A DNA stretch of 64,000 nucleotides from JAGVIE01 sp964520905 (GTDB lineage Bacteria > Bacteroidota > Ignavibacteria > UBA10030 > SZUA-254), in the NCBI GenBank assembly GCA_964520905.1, contig CAZFQL010000009.1:101670-165669 (forward strand). The letters are read 5' to 3'. Below the pieces are notes generated by a model. It worked only from the letters and a program-made list of their open reading frames with translations, was not told the origin of the DNA and did not search any database. Below are positions 45,091 through 55,900 of this stretch, in pieces. The number at the start of each line of letters is the position of its first letter. Position 1 is the first letter of the stretch. The position numbers and the translations under genes were made by a program.

Positions 45091-45873
45091 TTATAATAGA
45101 TATTGTGACGGCTTCCGCCCATTAAGTAAATGATTATACTCCGTTGCAAGCTTATTATCTGCCGTTGATAAATCAATATCGATTACTGAAATCCCAGGTT
45201 CATTGTCCCCAAGCCGCGTGAGTATCTCTCCGCGTGGTGACACTATTTCACTCTTGCCAATAAATTTAAGATCGATGCCGCAGCGATCTTCACGCCCGAC
45301 CCGATTAACCGTTGCAGTAAAAATCCGATTTTCCAGGCACCGTGTCACCATCGCATCTGGACAGTACGGAAGAACGAGATTCGACGGGTGTGCTATAAGC
45401 TGTGCCCCTTTGAGCGTTAGTGTTCGTGCGGCTTCCGGATATATCCAATCGAAGCAAATCATCATTCCAATTTTACCAATTGGCAGATCGAATACCGGAA
45501 ACCCTAAATTACCTTCAGCAAAAAATAAATGTTCTCTGTAAAAGAGATGCACTTTGTGATAAACACCGATAAGTCCGCCGGGACCTACGATGGCAGATGA
45601 ATTATAAATCTTGTCCGTTTGCTCGGCAAATCCGAAAACAACATAACATGATTTTCTTTTAGCAAACACAGACATCTCTTTAGCTGTGATTCCCGAAGAA
45701 GTCTCTGCAAGTGCGGCTAATTCTTTTCCGTCAAGAAAATTGTAACCAGTGTTGAAAAGCTCGGGCAGCACATACAGATCCGCATTAACACTCTTCATCA
45801 TTTCAAGAGCATTTTGAATATTCAATTTAACTTCGGCAAATACGGGGTTGGTTTGAACAATTGCAGTTTTCAT
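45091..45873 (-). CDS. Carbon-nitrogen hydrolase (nitrilase superfamily amidase)
   Basis: 260 residues with the complete Glu-Lys-Cys triad: Glu38 in LPELFNTGY, Lys107 in YHKVHLFYREHLFF, Cys140 in MMICFDWIYPEAAR. DLKFIGKSEIVSPRGEIL near the C-terminus is also conserved. Such enzymes hydrolyse amides; omega-amidase, N-carbamoyl-amine/amino acid amidohydrolase or related activities are possible. A carbamoyl substrate would fit the catabolic cluster at 20-25 kb, but the distance makes that speculative. Confidence 0.88.
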   Translation of the reverse strand: MKTAIVQTNPVFAEVKLNIQNALEMMKSVNADLYVLPELFNTGYNFLDGKELAALAETSSGITAKEMSVFAKRKSCYVVFGFAEQTDKIYNSSAIVGPGGLIGVYHKVHLFYREHLFFAEGNLGFPVFDLPIGKIGMMICFDWIYPEAARTLTLKGAQLIAHPSNLVLPYCPDAMVTRCLENRIFTATVNRVGREDRCGIDLKFIGKSEIVSPRGEILTRLGDNEPGISVIDIDLSTADNKLATEYNHLLNGRKPSQYLL

Positions 45874-46435
45874 ACTTTTTTATTATAAAATACTACTTCC
45901 GTCGAGTAGATTCAAGCTTTCATTCACTGCAAACAAAAAAAATTCGTCTATCATTTGATTCCAAACATAGAATGTCGACATCAATTTTTACAAGTGTTAA
46001 TAACTTCAGTGAATCCCCCCTAAAATAGACTTTATAATATTAGATGGATCTTCAGACTGGATCAAATCGATGGCAAGGAATTTTCAGCCAATATTTATGG
46101 AAATAGCTAAAAGGGAGCTTGAGAGGGGCATTTTCACTATTATTTTAAAGAAATCAGGATAATTACGTGGAAATACTTTTTAGTCTTGCTATTGATTTTT
46201 ATTCTGTGTAAATTTAAAACGCAATCAACAGTACACCGTTGTTTCGCTTTTAAGATCGTGCTGATGTACCGTACCATCCTTTTTTTGGTGAGAGTCGCCA
46301 GCAACAAAGAATCGCTGCGAATGGTGTTAAGAGAAGCCATGAACAGCGATTTCGTGTTTTAAGAGCACCAAGTAGTCTCGGCGTACAAAGTCCCAGCTAA
46401 AAGGGATAACACCAATAATAAGAAAGGATAGTTCC
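45874..46435. other. Intergenic region and probable long 5' leader of the cold-shock gene
   Basis: A 560-base region without a supportable gene. Short frames of about 20-31 codons near 46044-46162 have no ribosome site or family. Cold-shock mRNAs usually have long structured leaders, and the last 100-150 bases before 46436 probably belong to one. No promoter was confidently placed. Confidence 0.4.
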
Positions 46436-46639
46436 ATGGAAAAAGGAACAGTCAAATGGTTCAACGGAGCCAAAGGTTACGGTTTCATTTCACGACAAGG
46501 TGGCGAAGATGTTTTCGTGCACTTTAAAGCCATCTCCGGCGACGGTTACAAGTCGCTGAACGAAGGCGATCAGGTTGAATTTGAAATCGAAAAAGGTCCG
46601 AAAGGATTGCAGGCGGCGAACGTTTCAAAAGTTCAATAA
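46436..46639 (+). CDS. cspA: Cold-shock protein (CspA family)
   Basis: 67 residues, one cold-shock OB-fold domain. RNP1 (KGYGFISR) and RNP2 (VFVHF) single-stranded nucleic-acid binding motifs are intact, as is the N-terminal GTVKWFNGAKGYGFI. It acts as an RNA chaperone. AGAAAGGATAGTTCC before the ATG provides the ribosome site, and a terminator follows within 20 bases. Confidence 0.97.
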   Translation: MEKGTVKWFNGAKGYGFISRQGGEDVFVHFKAISGDGYKSLNEGDQVEFEIEKGPKGLQAANVSKVQ

Positions 46640-46658
46640 TACTTTCTGAGCCAAAAGA

Positions 46659-46691
46659 AAATCCCGTTCTCGAAAGAGGACGGGATTTTTT
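46659..46691 (+). terminator. Intrinsic terminator of cspA
   Basis: AAATCCCGTTCTC and GAGGACGGGATTT form a stem around GAAA, followed by TTTTAATTT. Confidence 0.9.
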
Positions 46692-46764
46692 AATTTATAA
46701 TGTTGGTACAAATAAATTTGAATTTCTCTGCTATCGTTCAGTCTGAAATCTCATTCCCCCTAAA

Positions 46765-48264
46765 TTATCTTAACAGCAACATTTTCTTTACTTCTACATA
46801 TTTCCGGTCTGATAGTTTTCCCTGAAGATCAGAAGTATAAGTAGCAGTCAACCTGTAAAGATATACACCAGACGCAAGATTCCCCGATTCAAACACAACA
46901 TCTTTCATTCCCTCATTCATCACCTTATCATCTATTATAACTGCGACTTCTTGACCAATTGAATTATAAATTTTTAAAGTTACCATTGCTTCCATTGGTA
47001 AAATAAATCTGATCGCTGTAGCGGGATTGAACGGATTGGGAAAATTTTGTTCCAAGCGAAACCCGTCTGCTATACTCGATAATATCTCCCTCCGAAGTAT
47101 GAGAGAGACAATGCGTGGATCGGTCACTATAATAGTAGAAGAATCTTTAAGCGTGTAGGTATGCCTTTCTTCGCCGTCAATCATCTCAATAAGATTGAAT
47201 TTATCTTGCCTGCCCATCTCATTATTCCATTTCAATGATATAGGATAATATGCCGATGATATCATAATGATAAATTCTTCTGTTTGCGAACAATTATCAC
47301 CAATATATTGCGTCCGTGTCCCGTTAGAATTCTTTGTCTTCGGAGCAAATCTAACATCAAATATACCGTCCGGCGGCAACGGCGGCAATTCTGATTTTTG
47401 AAACTCTATATCGTTATCGACAATATTGAGTAATAAGGTACGAGATTCACCGACTGCATCGCATACTTCAATAGAGCTGGCAATTATTTCTTTCTCATCG
47501 TTATTCTTTTCCGTATATGACATCGGATAAAGATGATTGTGTCTTAATATAAGCTGTCCTTTTTCCTTAACCTGTACCCAATATCCTTTTCCCGGAGATA
47601 AGGTATCTACGGGGCAATAACTGTTTTGATATCCATAAAACGATGAAGTTATATTTCCAACCGGATTTTCTATGATCTCCTTAACCGGTATAGCTGACGA
47701 AATTGTGCCGATTAAATTCCAACCCGGCTCTACGTCGACTACCATACTGTCAATAATATTTCCACTTAATTTGCATTCCTTGATAGAATCAAATCGAACC
47801 CAGTATCCACGGCCGGGGATTATCTCATTACTGCTTTGATATCCTGAGATCGGGGTGTAACAATAATAATCCGACGCGGAAATCGGGAAAATATTACTCG
47901 CGATGCTGTCCTTAGCAACAATTGAATTCGATATAATATTCCAGCCGTCAATCAAATTGAACGATATTCCCGGCAGTGGTACAATTTTGTTAACGGCCAT
48001 CGTTATCGGAATGTTAATAATGCTCCGAAGGGAATCATTGCTTGTTAGATATATCTCAGTTTGATAAGTACTCTCCGCGAGTCCGTATGAATTCATTAAA
48101 AGCAAAATCACCTCGCTTGTCCCGGGAATTATCAGTCCACTGTCCGGTGTAACGCGTAGCCATGTAGTTAGCGAATCATTACAAATATAAAAATCCAAAT
48201 TTTCCGATCCCTTATTCTGAATGGACATCGTTTGCATAGAAGAATCTCCAGGATTGAGATTCAC
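46765..48264 (-). CDS. C-terminal part of the frameshifted M6-type metallopeptidase: surface domains and T9SS sorting domain
   Basis: 499 codons. The frame can be read back past its first ATG (RLSVIVNLNPGDSSM), joining the upstream peptidase gene in another frame, so this is not a separate gene. It contains an Ig-like segment (LDFYICNDSLTTWLRV), two beta repeats of the GWNIISNSIVA / GWNLIGTISSA type also found in the M36 protein, and a T9SS sorting domain (NFPNPFNPATAI to KKMLLLR). No ribosome site lies before 48264. No terminator hairpin was identified after the stop at 46765. Confidence 0.75.
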   Translation of the reverse strand: MNLNPGDSSMQTMSIQNKGSENLDFYICNDSLTTWLRVTPDSGLIIPGTSEVILLLMNSYGLAESTYQTEIYLTSNDSLRSIINIPITMAVNKIVPLPGISFNLIDGWNIISNSIVAKDSIASNIFPISASDYYCYTPISGYQSSNEIIPGRGYWVRFDSIKECKLSGNIIDSMVVDVEPGWNLIGTISSAIPVKEIIENPVGNITSSFYGYQNSYCPVDTLSPGKGYWVQVKEKGQLILRHNHLYPMSYTEKNNDEKEIIASSIEVCDAVGESRTLLLNIVDNDIEFQKSELPPLPPDGIFDVRFAPKTKNSNGTRTQYIGDNCSQTEEFIIMISSAYYPISLKWNNEMGRQDKFNLIEMIDGEERHTYTLKDSSTIIVTDPRIVSLILRREILSSIADGFRLEQNFPNPFNPATAIRFILPMEAMVTLKIYNSIGQEVAVIIDDKVMNEGMKDVVFESGNLASGVYLYRLTATYTSDLQGKLSDRKYVEVKKMLLLR

Positions 48265-49769
48265 AATAACCGAGAGACGATTAATTTCGATATACGGAGA
48301 ATGTCGCTGTATATTAATACTTGCAAGTATATTTTTATTTGATGGAGTATATTTATTATACTGAGATTCGTTAGCTCTTGATTATAATTTTCACTGTTTG
48401 GATTTGACGCACCATTAAATATTGTATTATTAGATATACCCGGATAAGGATCGCCGGCATCGCCCGCATTGTTATTATGCTCTAAGTTCCACAGCCCATC
48501 TGCTTGTTCCAATGCAACTTTGTAATTACCGTAATCTGTATGTTCGGGGTACCATTGATTACAATTATCCGGCTGATTTTCATCAATATGATAAATGAGA
48601 AGTCCTTCGCCTCTTAACTGTTTGTCAAAGCCGATTTTTTGTCTGTTCTCGATAAGGAAATATTCATTTATTTTGTTTTGATCCGGAATATATTTTAATA
48701 TCATCGCGCTATCTTCAACAGGATAGAACTCATTATCGATCAGATCGCTTGTTATTACTATTGGTGAGATAAAACCCATTTGTACCCTTGACCACGGATC
48801 AGGATGAGCGGGCGAATCTCCCAAATTTCCATTCCAACTTCCCGATGCCATTAAGCTCCACCGACCAAGACCTTTTGAATCTTTATTATAATCATATAGG
48901 TCCGGGAGTCCAAAAATAGCATGGGCTATTTCATGTGCATACACACCACATGTCATATCTCCCGGTGAAATCCAATATTCAGGCTCGGTTGTATAAGAAT
49001 AGATATTCACTCCATCCTTTGCTACCAGTGAATATGTCGTCCACTGGTGTGACCAAATATCGTTTGAGCTTCCGGTATACTCAGCCCCGGATCCGGCATG
49101 AACAATAAATAGAGCATCGACATATCCGTCTCCGTCATTGTCATATTGTGCAAAGTTTACAAGGCTATCGACCTCTTCAATTGCATCCTCGACCATCTTT
49201 TGCGCGTTGCGGGGATACGCTCCGAATCCATTTTGTCCGTTAACATAATAATCATATGTTTGCGGAAGATCCGACCAACCCATCGAACTAGGTAAATTAA
49301 TAGTAACAATATCCATTCGGTCGTAAGATATTTCCTGATAATAATGTCTCAATGTATTCCTCCCATTTGAGAAGAGCAGCGAGTCGAAGAATTCGCCTTT
49401 GACTTTCGCAGGTTTATCGGAAAATTGAATTAAGATAGCAAGAGAGTTGAACGTTCGAGATAAATAATTTTGTTTTCTATGACGTTCTTCAACGAAGGGA
49501 TAGATAATCCCTGCATTGATGCCCCTCTTTTTCATTATGGAATAATTGGCTAAGTAATATGGGGTTGAAATTTTGCCTGTTTTTATTTTTTGTTCAATAC
49601 GTGGATGAGGAGGGATTGAACAAATCGCCCTTGTTGGATAAATTAGAATATAAATTACAGCTAAACTCAATAAAACATATCTGAAATTCAGAGGTAAAGA
49701 AAAATGAACAGTTACTATTTGAGCCCAGTTGAGTACATTTTCGATTATCGTGGTATGTTTATATGGCAT
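48261..49769 (-). CDS. M6-family (immune-inhibitor-A-like) metallopeptidase, N-terminal part of a frameshifted gene
   Basis: 502 codons: hydrophobic N-terminal export signal (about 27-50), propeptide, and the M6 catalytic domain with YAHEIAHAIFGLPDLYDYN (zinc HExxH near residue 275), the preceding IWSHQW and the following LMASGSWNGN. The end reads sensibly to ELTNLSI; the last 35 residues are then in the wrong frame. A one-base loss near 48345-48355 would restore TPSNKNILASINIQ and join the protein to the piece ending at 46765. The combined product would be about 1,000 residues, secreted by T9SS. Confidence 0.8.
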   Translation of the reverse strand: MPYKHTTIIENVLNWAQIVTVHFSLPLNFRYVLLSLAVIYILIYPTRAICSIPPHPRIEQKIKTGKISTPYYLANYSIMKKRGINAGIIYPFVEERHRKQNYLSRTFNSLAILIQFSDKPAKVKGEFFDSLLFSNGRNTLRHYYQEISYDRMDIVTINLPSSMGWSDLPQTYDYYVNGQNGFGAYPRNAQKMVEDAIEEVDSLVNFAQYDNDGDGYVDALFIVHAGSGAEYTGSSNDIWSHQWTTYSLVAKDGVNIYSYTTEPEYWISPGDMTCGVYAHEIAHAIFGLPDLYDYNKDSKGLGRWSLMASGSWNGNLGDSPAHPDPWSRVQMGFISPIVITSDLIDNEFYPVEDSAMILKYIPDQNKINEYFLIENRQKIGFDKQLRGEGLLIYHIDENQPDNCNQWYPEHTDYGNYKVALEQADGLWNLEHNNNAGDAGDPYPGISNNTIFNGASNPNSENYNQELTNLSIINILHQIKIYLQVLIYSDILRISKLIVSRLL

Positions 49770-49938
49770 AATAACATGTCAAATACCCAAAGCATATGCC
49801 ATTATGAGAAATCAAGCGAAGCAGGTGAAAGGTGCCACAACCTGTATATTATGACACTATAGGGAGGGATGAAATGATTACTTTCCCAAATTGGGAAAGA
49901 ACTGCAAGGATATTTGTAGAATTTACATGGGGAAAGAT

Positions 49939-49980
49939 TCTAAGCAATCCCAGCCAAGGATTAAGCCGGGATTGCTTAGA
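49939..49980 (-). terminator. Hairpin terminator of the giant T9SS gene
   Basis: TCTAAGCAATCCC (49939-49951) and GGGATTGCTTAGA (49968-49980) form a perfect 13-pair stem just beyond the stop at 49992. Confidence 0.85.
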
Positions 49981-49991
49981 AAGCCAGTCGT

Positions 49992-52900
49992 CTACTTTAA
50001 TAGCATCATTTTTTTGATCATTAGAAAATTTTCGCCTCGTGGGGCATCATCCTCATCGGATAATCCTTCGGCATTAATCTTATAGAAATATACTCCCGAT
50101 GGAATACCATTGGCTTGGAATTCAACTTCCTGATATCCGCCATCCAATACTTCATGATCGAATATTGTCATAATTCCCTGACCGAGAATATTGTAAATTT
50201 TCAATGTGACCGTTGCAGAAACCGGAAGATCAAAACCGATAGTCGTCGTGGGATTAAAGGGATTCGGATAGTTTTGATATAATGTAAATACTTGAGGCAA
50301 CTCGGGCGTGCCGTTTCCATCCGGAATAATTCTCATAGGAATTGCGCTCGGGTTGGGCTTCAAATAAGACACATCCATCAGTGTGCGAACACCTTTAAAT
50401 TTCAAGGAAGTCGCAAAACTGATTGTATCGAGCGCACCCTCAAATGCAGAGTTGATCTTTCGTACTGTTCTGTCGAGATTATTGAATACAGATGTGTCTG
50501 CAAATTTATGAATCCCGCCCTCATAGAATCCCATCATAATTGAATCCCCATAGGTTTCAATCTGGATTATTGATTTATCATTTAAAATATTACTCGTACC
50601 ATCGTTATAAATCAATTCTCTGAAACCAAAAGGAGTAATTTCCAGCTGGCTTGCAGCTATGTTTACTTTAAGTGCGACCAGATCTGCCAAGAGTTTGTTA
50701 TTCTGTTTAGTCGGCGGTATTGATTTTTGTCTGCCCTTTATCGGCCGGTTACTCGAAGTAAAATTACCAAACCCTTGCGGATCCCCAGTGTGCATTCCGA
50801 ATCTTTTGCTGTAAAGGGTTTTTAAGACATCTGTATACGATGTTGCAAGCATCCAGCCGAATTGTTGCGGCGCATCATTGCGCGCTTCACCCACCAATAA
50901 ACCGCCATCGTCTCTAAAACCATTGAGCCTGAACGATTCATAAAGTGCGTTTACCCTGTTCGGCAACGGATAACGAAGCTGATTCATTGTGAATGTTGTT
51001 GGAAGATGCAGACCTGCTACGTGTTCACGCCATGAGTAAGTAGATGTCATTAATTTACCTCTGGATCCCCACCCATGAACTTCAACAGAATCGCCATCAG
51101 GTATACCGGCATCAAAAATAAATTTAATAAAACCTTTCGTGTAATAAATTGTTTGGCTGGGTACAGGATGAATCGTAAATGGGTATTTAGCATTATCCAA
51201 AATTAAGGTGGGAGTAAAATGAAAGTGTAAATCTTTCAAAATTTTTCCGCTATTATTGTGAACAATACAATTGAATTCTACCTTATCCGGTTTTTTTTGT
51301 ACGAATTTATTAATGATATTTTTATTGTCTCTCTCTAACGCGAGCGACTCGGCAGTGAAGCTGCGGTAACTTATCAAATACAAAGAGTCGGGAATAAATG
51401 CCGCACCAATGTCTTTGTCTCCATCCATCGTAACAGATAATGGATTTATTGATCCGCCTGCATCGCCGCTCCATACTGAGAATTTCCAACTCAGGTCTTG
51501 CGGGATTGCTGTCAGTTGAACAATAGATCCATATCCGTATTTAGATAAATCTGGATATTTGGTCACGCTACCGCTTCCGTTGATAGTTATGCTCAAAGTA
51601 TAAGTGTCAATCGAAAAAGTTGCACGAATAGTATGGTTTGCATGTATATCAATAAATGAATAATTACTTGTCGTTGTAACTAACAATCCATCAACATACA
51701 AACTGTCTATATGATAATGTGGATCGGATGTTATTGTGAATGACTGGTTTTCACCCTCGTCAACTGTAATATTGCCGGATGGGAAAATAGAACCATTTGA
51801 TCCGGTACTCGCAGATATCACATATGTAGGAATAGTTGGATTTGCCGCAATATATGCCTTGATAGTATGATTTGCCTGAACATTTGTGAATGTATATCCA
51901 AAAATTACTCCTCTATTTTCTCCGTCGACAACAACACTATCAAGATGATGACCCGGATTCGTTGAAATAGTAAACGATTGGTTTGCTCCGTAATTGACAT
52001 TCACATCGCCAGACGGTGTAATCGTTCCATTCCCAGTCACTGATGAGGTGATCGTATACGTCTTGATTGCAAAGTTGGCTGTTATATTTTTATCGCCATC
52101 CATGACAAGTGTAAGCGGATTGTCGGTCTCGTGCCCAAGTGGAACATGCCCTGTCCAGTTGAAAAAGTTGTATGCTATATCCGGGTACGGAGTTAAGATA
52201 ACCGTTGCATTGCTATCGTATGCTGCCAGATTGGGGGTCTTTGACACTGTTCCATTCGTAGCGGTAATGTTCAACAGATATGTTTTAAGCGCAAAATGGG
52301 CTGCAATATTTTTGTCACTATCCATTGTCAGGATCAGCGGATTGTCACCCTCGTGACCAGTAGCCACAGTCCCGCTCCAGTATGTAAAACGATATCCTGT
52401 GGCGGGCATAGGTGAGAGAGTAACTGTTGCGCCATGATTGTATGGTCCCGTTGGGGGATTAACATCGATAGTTCCATTGGTTGCATCAACTGTCAGAGTA
52501 TACGTATTGATAGTAAAGTTCGCTGTGATCGTTCGATCCTGCTCCATGATTACCGACAATGGATTGTCAGTCTCATGACCGGTTGGAACATCACCGCTCC
52601 AGTTCACAAAATGATATCCCTCGGACGCTGTCGGTGTTAATGTAACGATTGTCCCATGATTGTATGGTCCTGGGAGAGGATTGACATCAACGCTGCCGTT
52701 TGAAACGTTCACGACTAAATTGTAGATTGAGAGAGTCGTCATCGGAGCATCGAGATACCACGGGTTGTAATCGATATAACTTGACGCAGTATCCCCTATG
52801 CCGGTGGTGTTATTATAATTAGGAATGTTCGGTAAAATTTTGGGATCTGCCGGACCCGTCGATGATCCCCACCAATTTTCTTTTGCATCTTGTAGCACAC

Positions 52901-55900
52901 CTGTTTGATCGAGCACTCCGTATTTATTACCAGTAATGGAATTTCTTCGGAGTGTGCCGTTCAGAGTTGCGCCTATTTCTTTATAGAGAACAAAACCGGT
53001 CCCCCAATTTGTAACAGTATTTTGATGGGCGGAAAAATTCAATGTCTCTGTTCCCAGTGCATCAGCTTCGATACCGGTCCCATTTCCACCGCCATTCATA
53101 ACATTACTGTCCACAGCGGTTGTGAGTGCGGTAATAGAACTGGTAGAACTTACTGATTTAGTTTCATTCAAAACATCGAACCCTGAGACTTGCGGCAATT
53201 GTGATTTTCCAATTCCGGGATCTGCAACAATTCCCCACCAGTACGGAGTGGTCCCCATGCCGGCAAGCGTATTTGTAACCGTATCCTGAAAAATTGTTCC
53301 TTGTGCATTAATAAAATAAATTCCAGTTTGGCATTCGGAGACAGTATTTCCGGTAACAGACACGGAACCAAGCGTATTATAAATCAACATTCCTGTAGAC
53401 GTCCATGATGCCGGTGTATATGAAAACCCTGTCACATGATTACCGCTCGCACTACCTGCTGCACCATAAATTTGAATACCATTCTGCGCAATGAAATTGA
53501 TAGCACCTGCACCAGTGATCGTGTTTCCGTTTGCAGATACCGTGAGATTTGCTCCGGTAAATACAGTTCCATTTTTCTGGAATCCAAAGATGGTATTATT
53601 ATTAGCATTAAATGATCTTGCATTACCATCATTCGCGTTTGCATATAAACCAACACCATGCTGAGCACCATCGATTGGACTATTTCTGACGTCTTTAATA
53701 GTACATTCACTTACAGTACCCCCCGCATTTCTGTACGCAATACCAATAAAACGATAATTTGCATTTCCTCGACCGAAACCATCCACTGTGAAATTGGATA
53801 TCATTACACCTGGAGCGTCGTGTACATACACTATGGGAAAATTATTAGGACCAGTTGAAAAAGATTTCGTCAATGTAACTGGCGATTTGATAATTGTTGA
53901 TGCCATCGATTGACCGAGCAGGTTTAGTGATTTGTTTATCTCGACCTGTTCTTCGTATGTCCCCGCAGCTACATTTACAGTCCATCCACTACTTGCCGCG
54001 TCAACACCACCCTGTATGCTGCCGGTCTTTCCGTAGAGGGCTGGCACGACATAAACATTGCTTGCCTTTACCAACACGAAACCGCTCTTGCCTGTGTTCA
54101 TTCTATGAACCATTCTATACTCAAGCGCAAAAAGCTGGTCTAATGTCATCAAACTAGGTGATAGTCCATCGTAAGTATTCGCTGTTGCATCGAAGAACGC
54201 GGAAGGATCGATTCCTCCACTAAGATTAATCACTGTGCTTGATGCTGCATTGTTGAATGCATTTCCAGAAATTGTGTAGTTTCCCGCTGCTACAAGCCCG
54301 AACGAAAGCGCAGTCCCATTCTCCTGGAACGTGTTCCCCGTAATTGATGCAGCGGCAGTGTAACTATCTAGATTTATCGCGGAACGGCAGTATTTGAATA
54401 CATTATTTGTAATTGTGGTTGCTATGCCGCCACCATCCGACCATACACCCCGTCTCCATCCTTTGTTATTGAACAAATCGGCAACTGAGCTTCCGAGGAA
54501 CAAGTTCTGATCAACAGTTATTGTTCCGGTTGCACTTGGTGTGATAGTGATTGCACGCGGATCAGCCGATGAGATGGAGGTTGATGCCGCGCGCGAGAAG
54601 ATGTTATACTTGATCTCATGTGTTGCGGATGTTGGAATGTATATGAGATGCCTCATCCCTGTTGCCGTTATATCGTTGTCGATAAACTTAAATCCGTTGA
54701 TGACAACTTTACTTGTGCTGGTTATTTGTATAAGCTGGAAATTTGTTGAACCACCCGTGGAAATGCCCGACTCATCAATAATTGTTTCAGCCCCGCGTAC
54801 ACCGGTGTTTGGGTTCACATTGGCGTTCGCGCCGAATAGTGTAACGGATTTATCGATATTCAGAACTTCAGAATATATTCCCGCGACAACATTCACAGTA
54901 CTGCCAGAGACAAGATTGATCCCTTCCTGAATTTTGCCAGTTGATCCAGTTTGTGGACTTCCTGCACCTACCCACAGGTTCGAGAAGTCACCCTGGAAAC
55001 CAGGTATCCCCAACTGTGTGTCCGTGCCGCTGTTCAACCAGGGGGTATAGTCAACATTTGCGCTCACCTTCGAAGCTACAACACTTGCACTGTTTGATCC
55101 GAACCAGTTAGCAGAAGCATCCACAGGGGGAGCTGTTGACTTAATTGCCAGATTCGTGTTGCCGGAGAGATCATTATTTGATGCAACAACAATGGCCGCA
55201 TCCAATGCATCATACCCAACAGCAATTCCATCTGTATTATTATTTAAAAAACATCCTGTAATAGTTGCCCTTGTTCCTGGTCCGAAATAGGTTGTAACCA
55301 GTATGCCCGCTGATGTACTACCATCTACTGAAGCTACTCCCTTGCAGCTCGTAATCGTATTATTGGAAATGATTATTCTTGCTCCACCGTCTGGCAATGG
55401 GGCTCCTCCTGCCTCAACACCATAATCAAGCCAATTTCCAGCACCCTTTCCGGTGTAGGTATTACCACTATAGGTGCCAGTAATACCAGGTCCACGATAG
55501 TGAACTCCTATTCTTCCAATTCCGGAAAATTCACAATTAGTTACATTTACATTTATATTCGGTGTTTCTCTAACCGACATGCCTATACCGGCATAATCCG
55601 GACCACTTTCATTGTATTTTATATTCATGAATCTGCAATTGTCAATGGTACCATTTCCTTTGTTAAGAATACCCATAAACACAAGGCGACCTGTACCATC
55701 CAAAGTAACATTGCTCATGTTAAGTGTGATCCCCGCATTAACAAGAAACCATCCTCTTGCATCACCACTGTTGCCAGTGTTTGCTGATGGTGTAATGATC
55801 GTCGTCAGCTTGTCTGCTCCAATGATGGTAATGTTCTTATTCACCACTACTTGTGGACCTTCGGTGTATGTTCCTGATGCAACCAGTATCTCATCTCCCG

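Noticed and set aside
46140..46340. A 66-codon minus-strand frame upstream of cspA
   Set aside because: It has no ribosome site and no family; it lies in the probable cold-shock leader.
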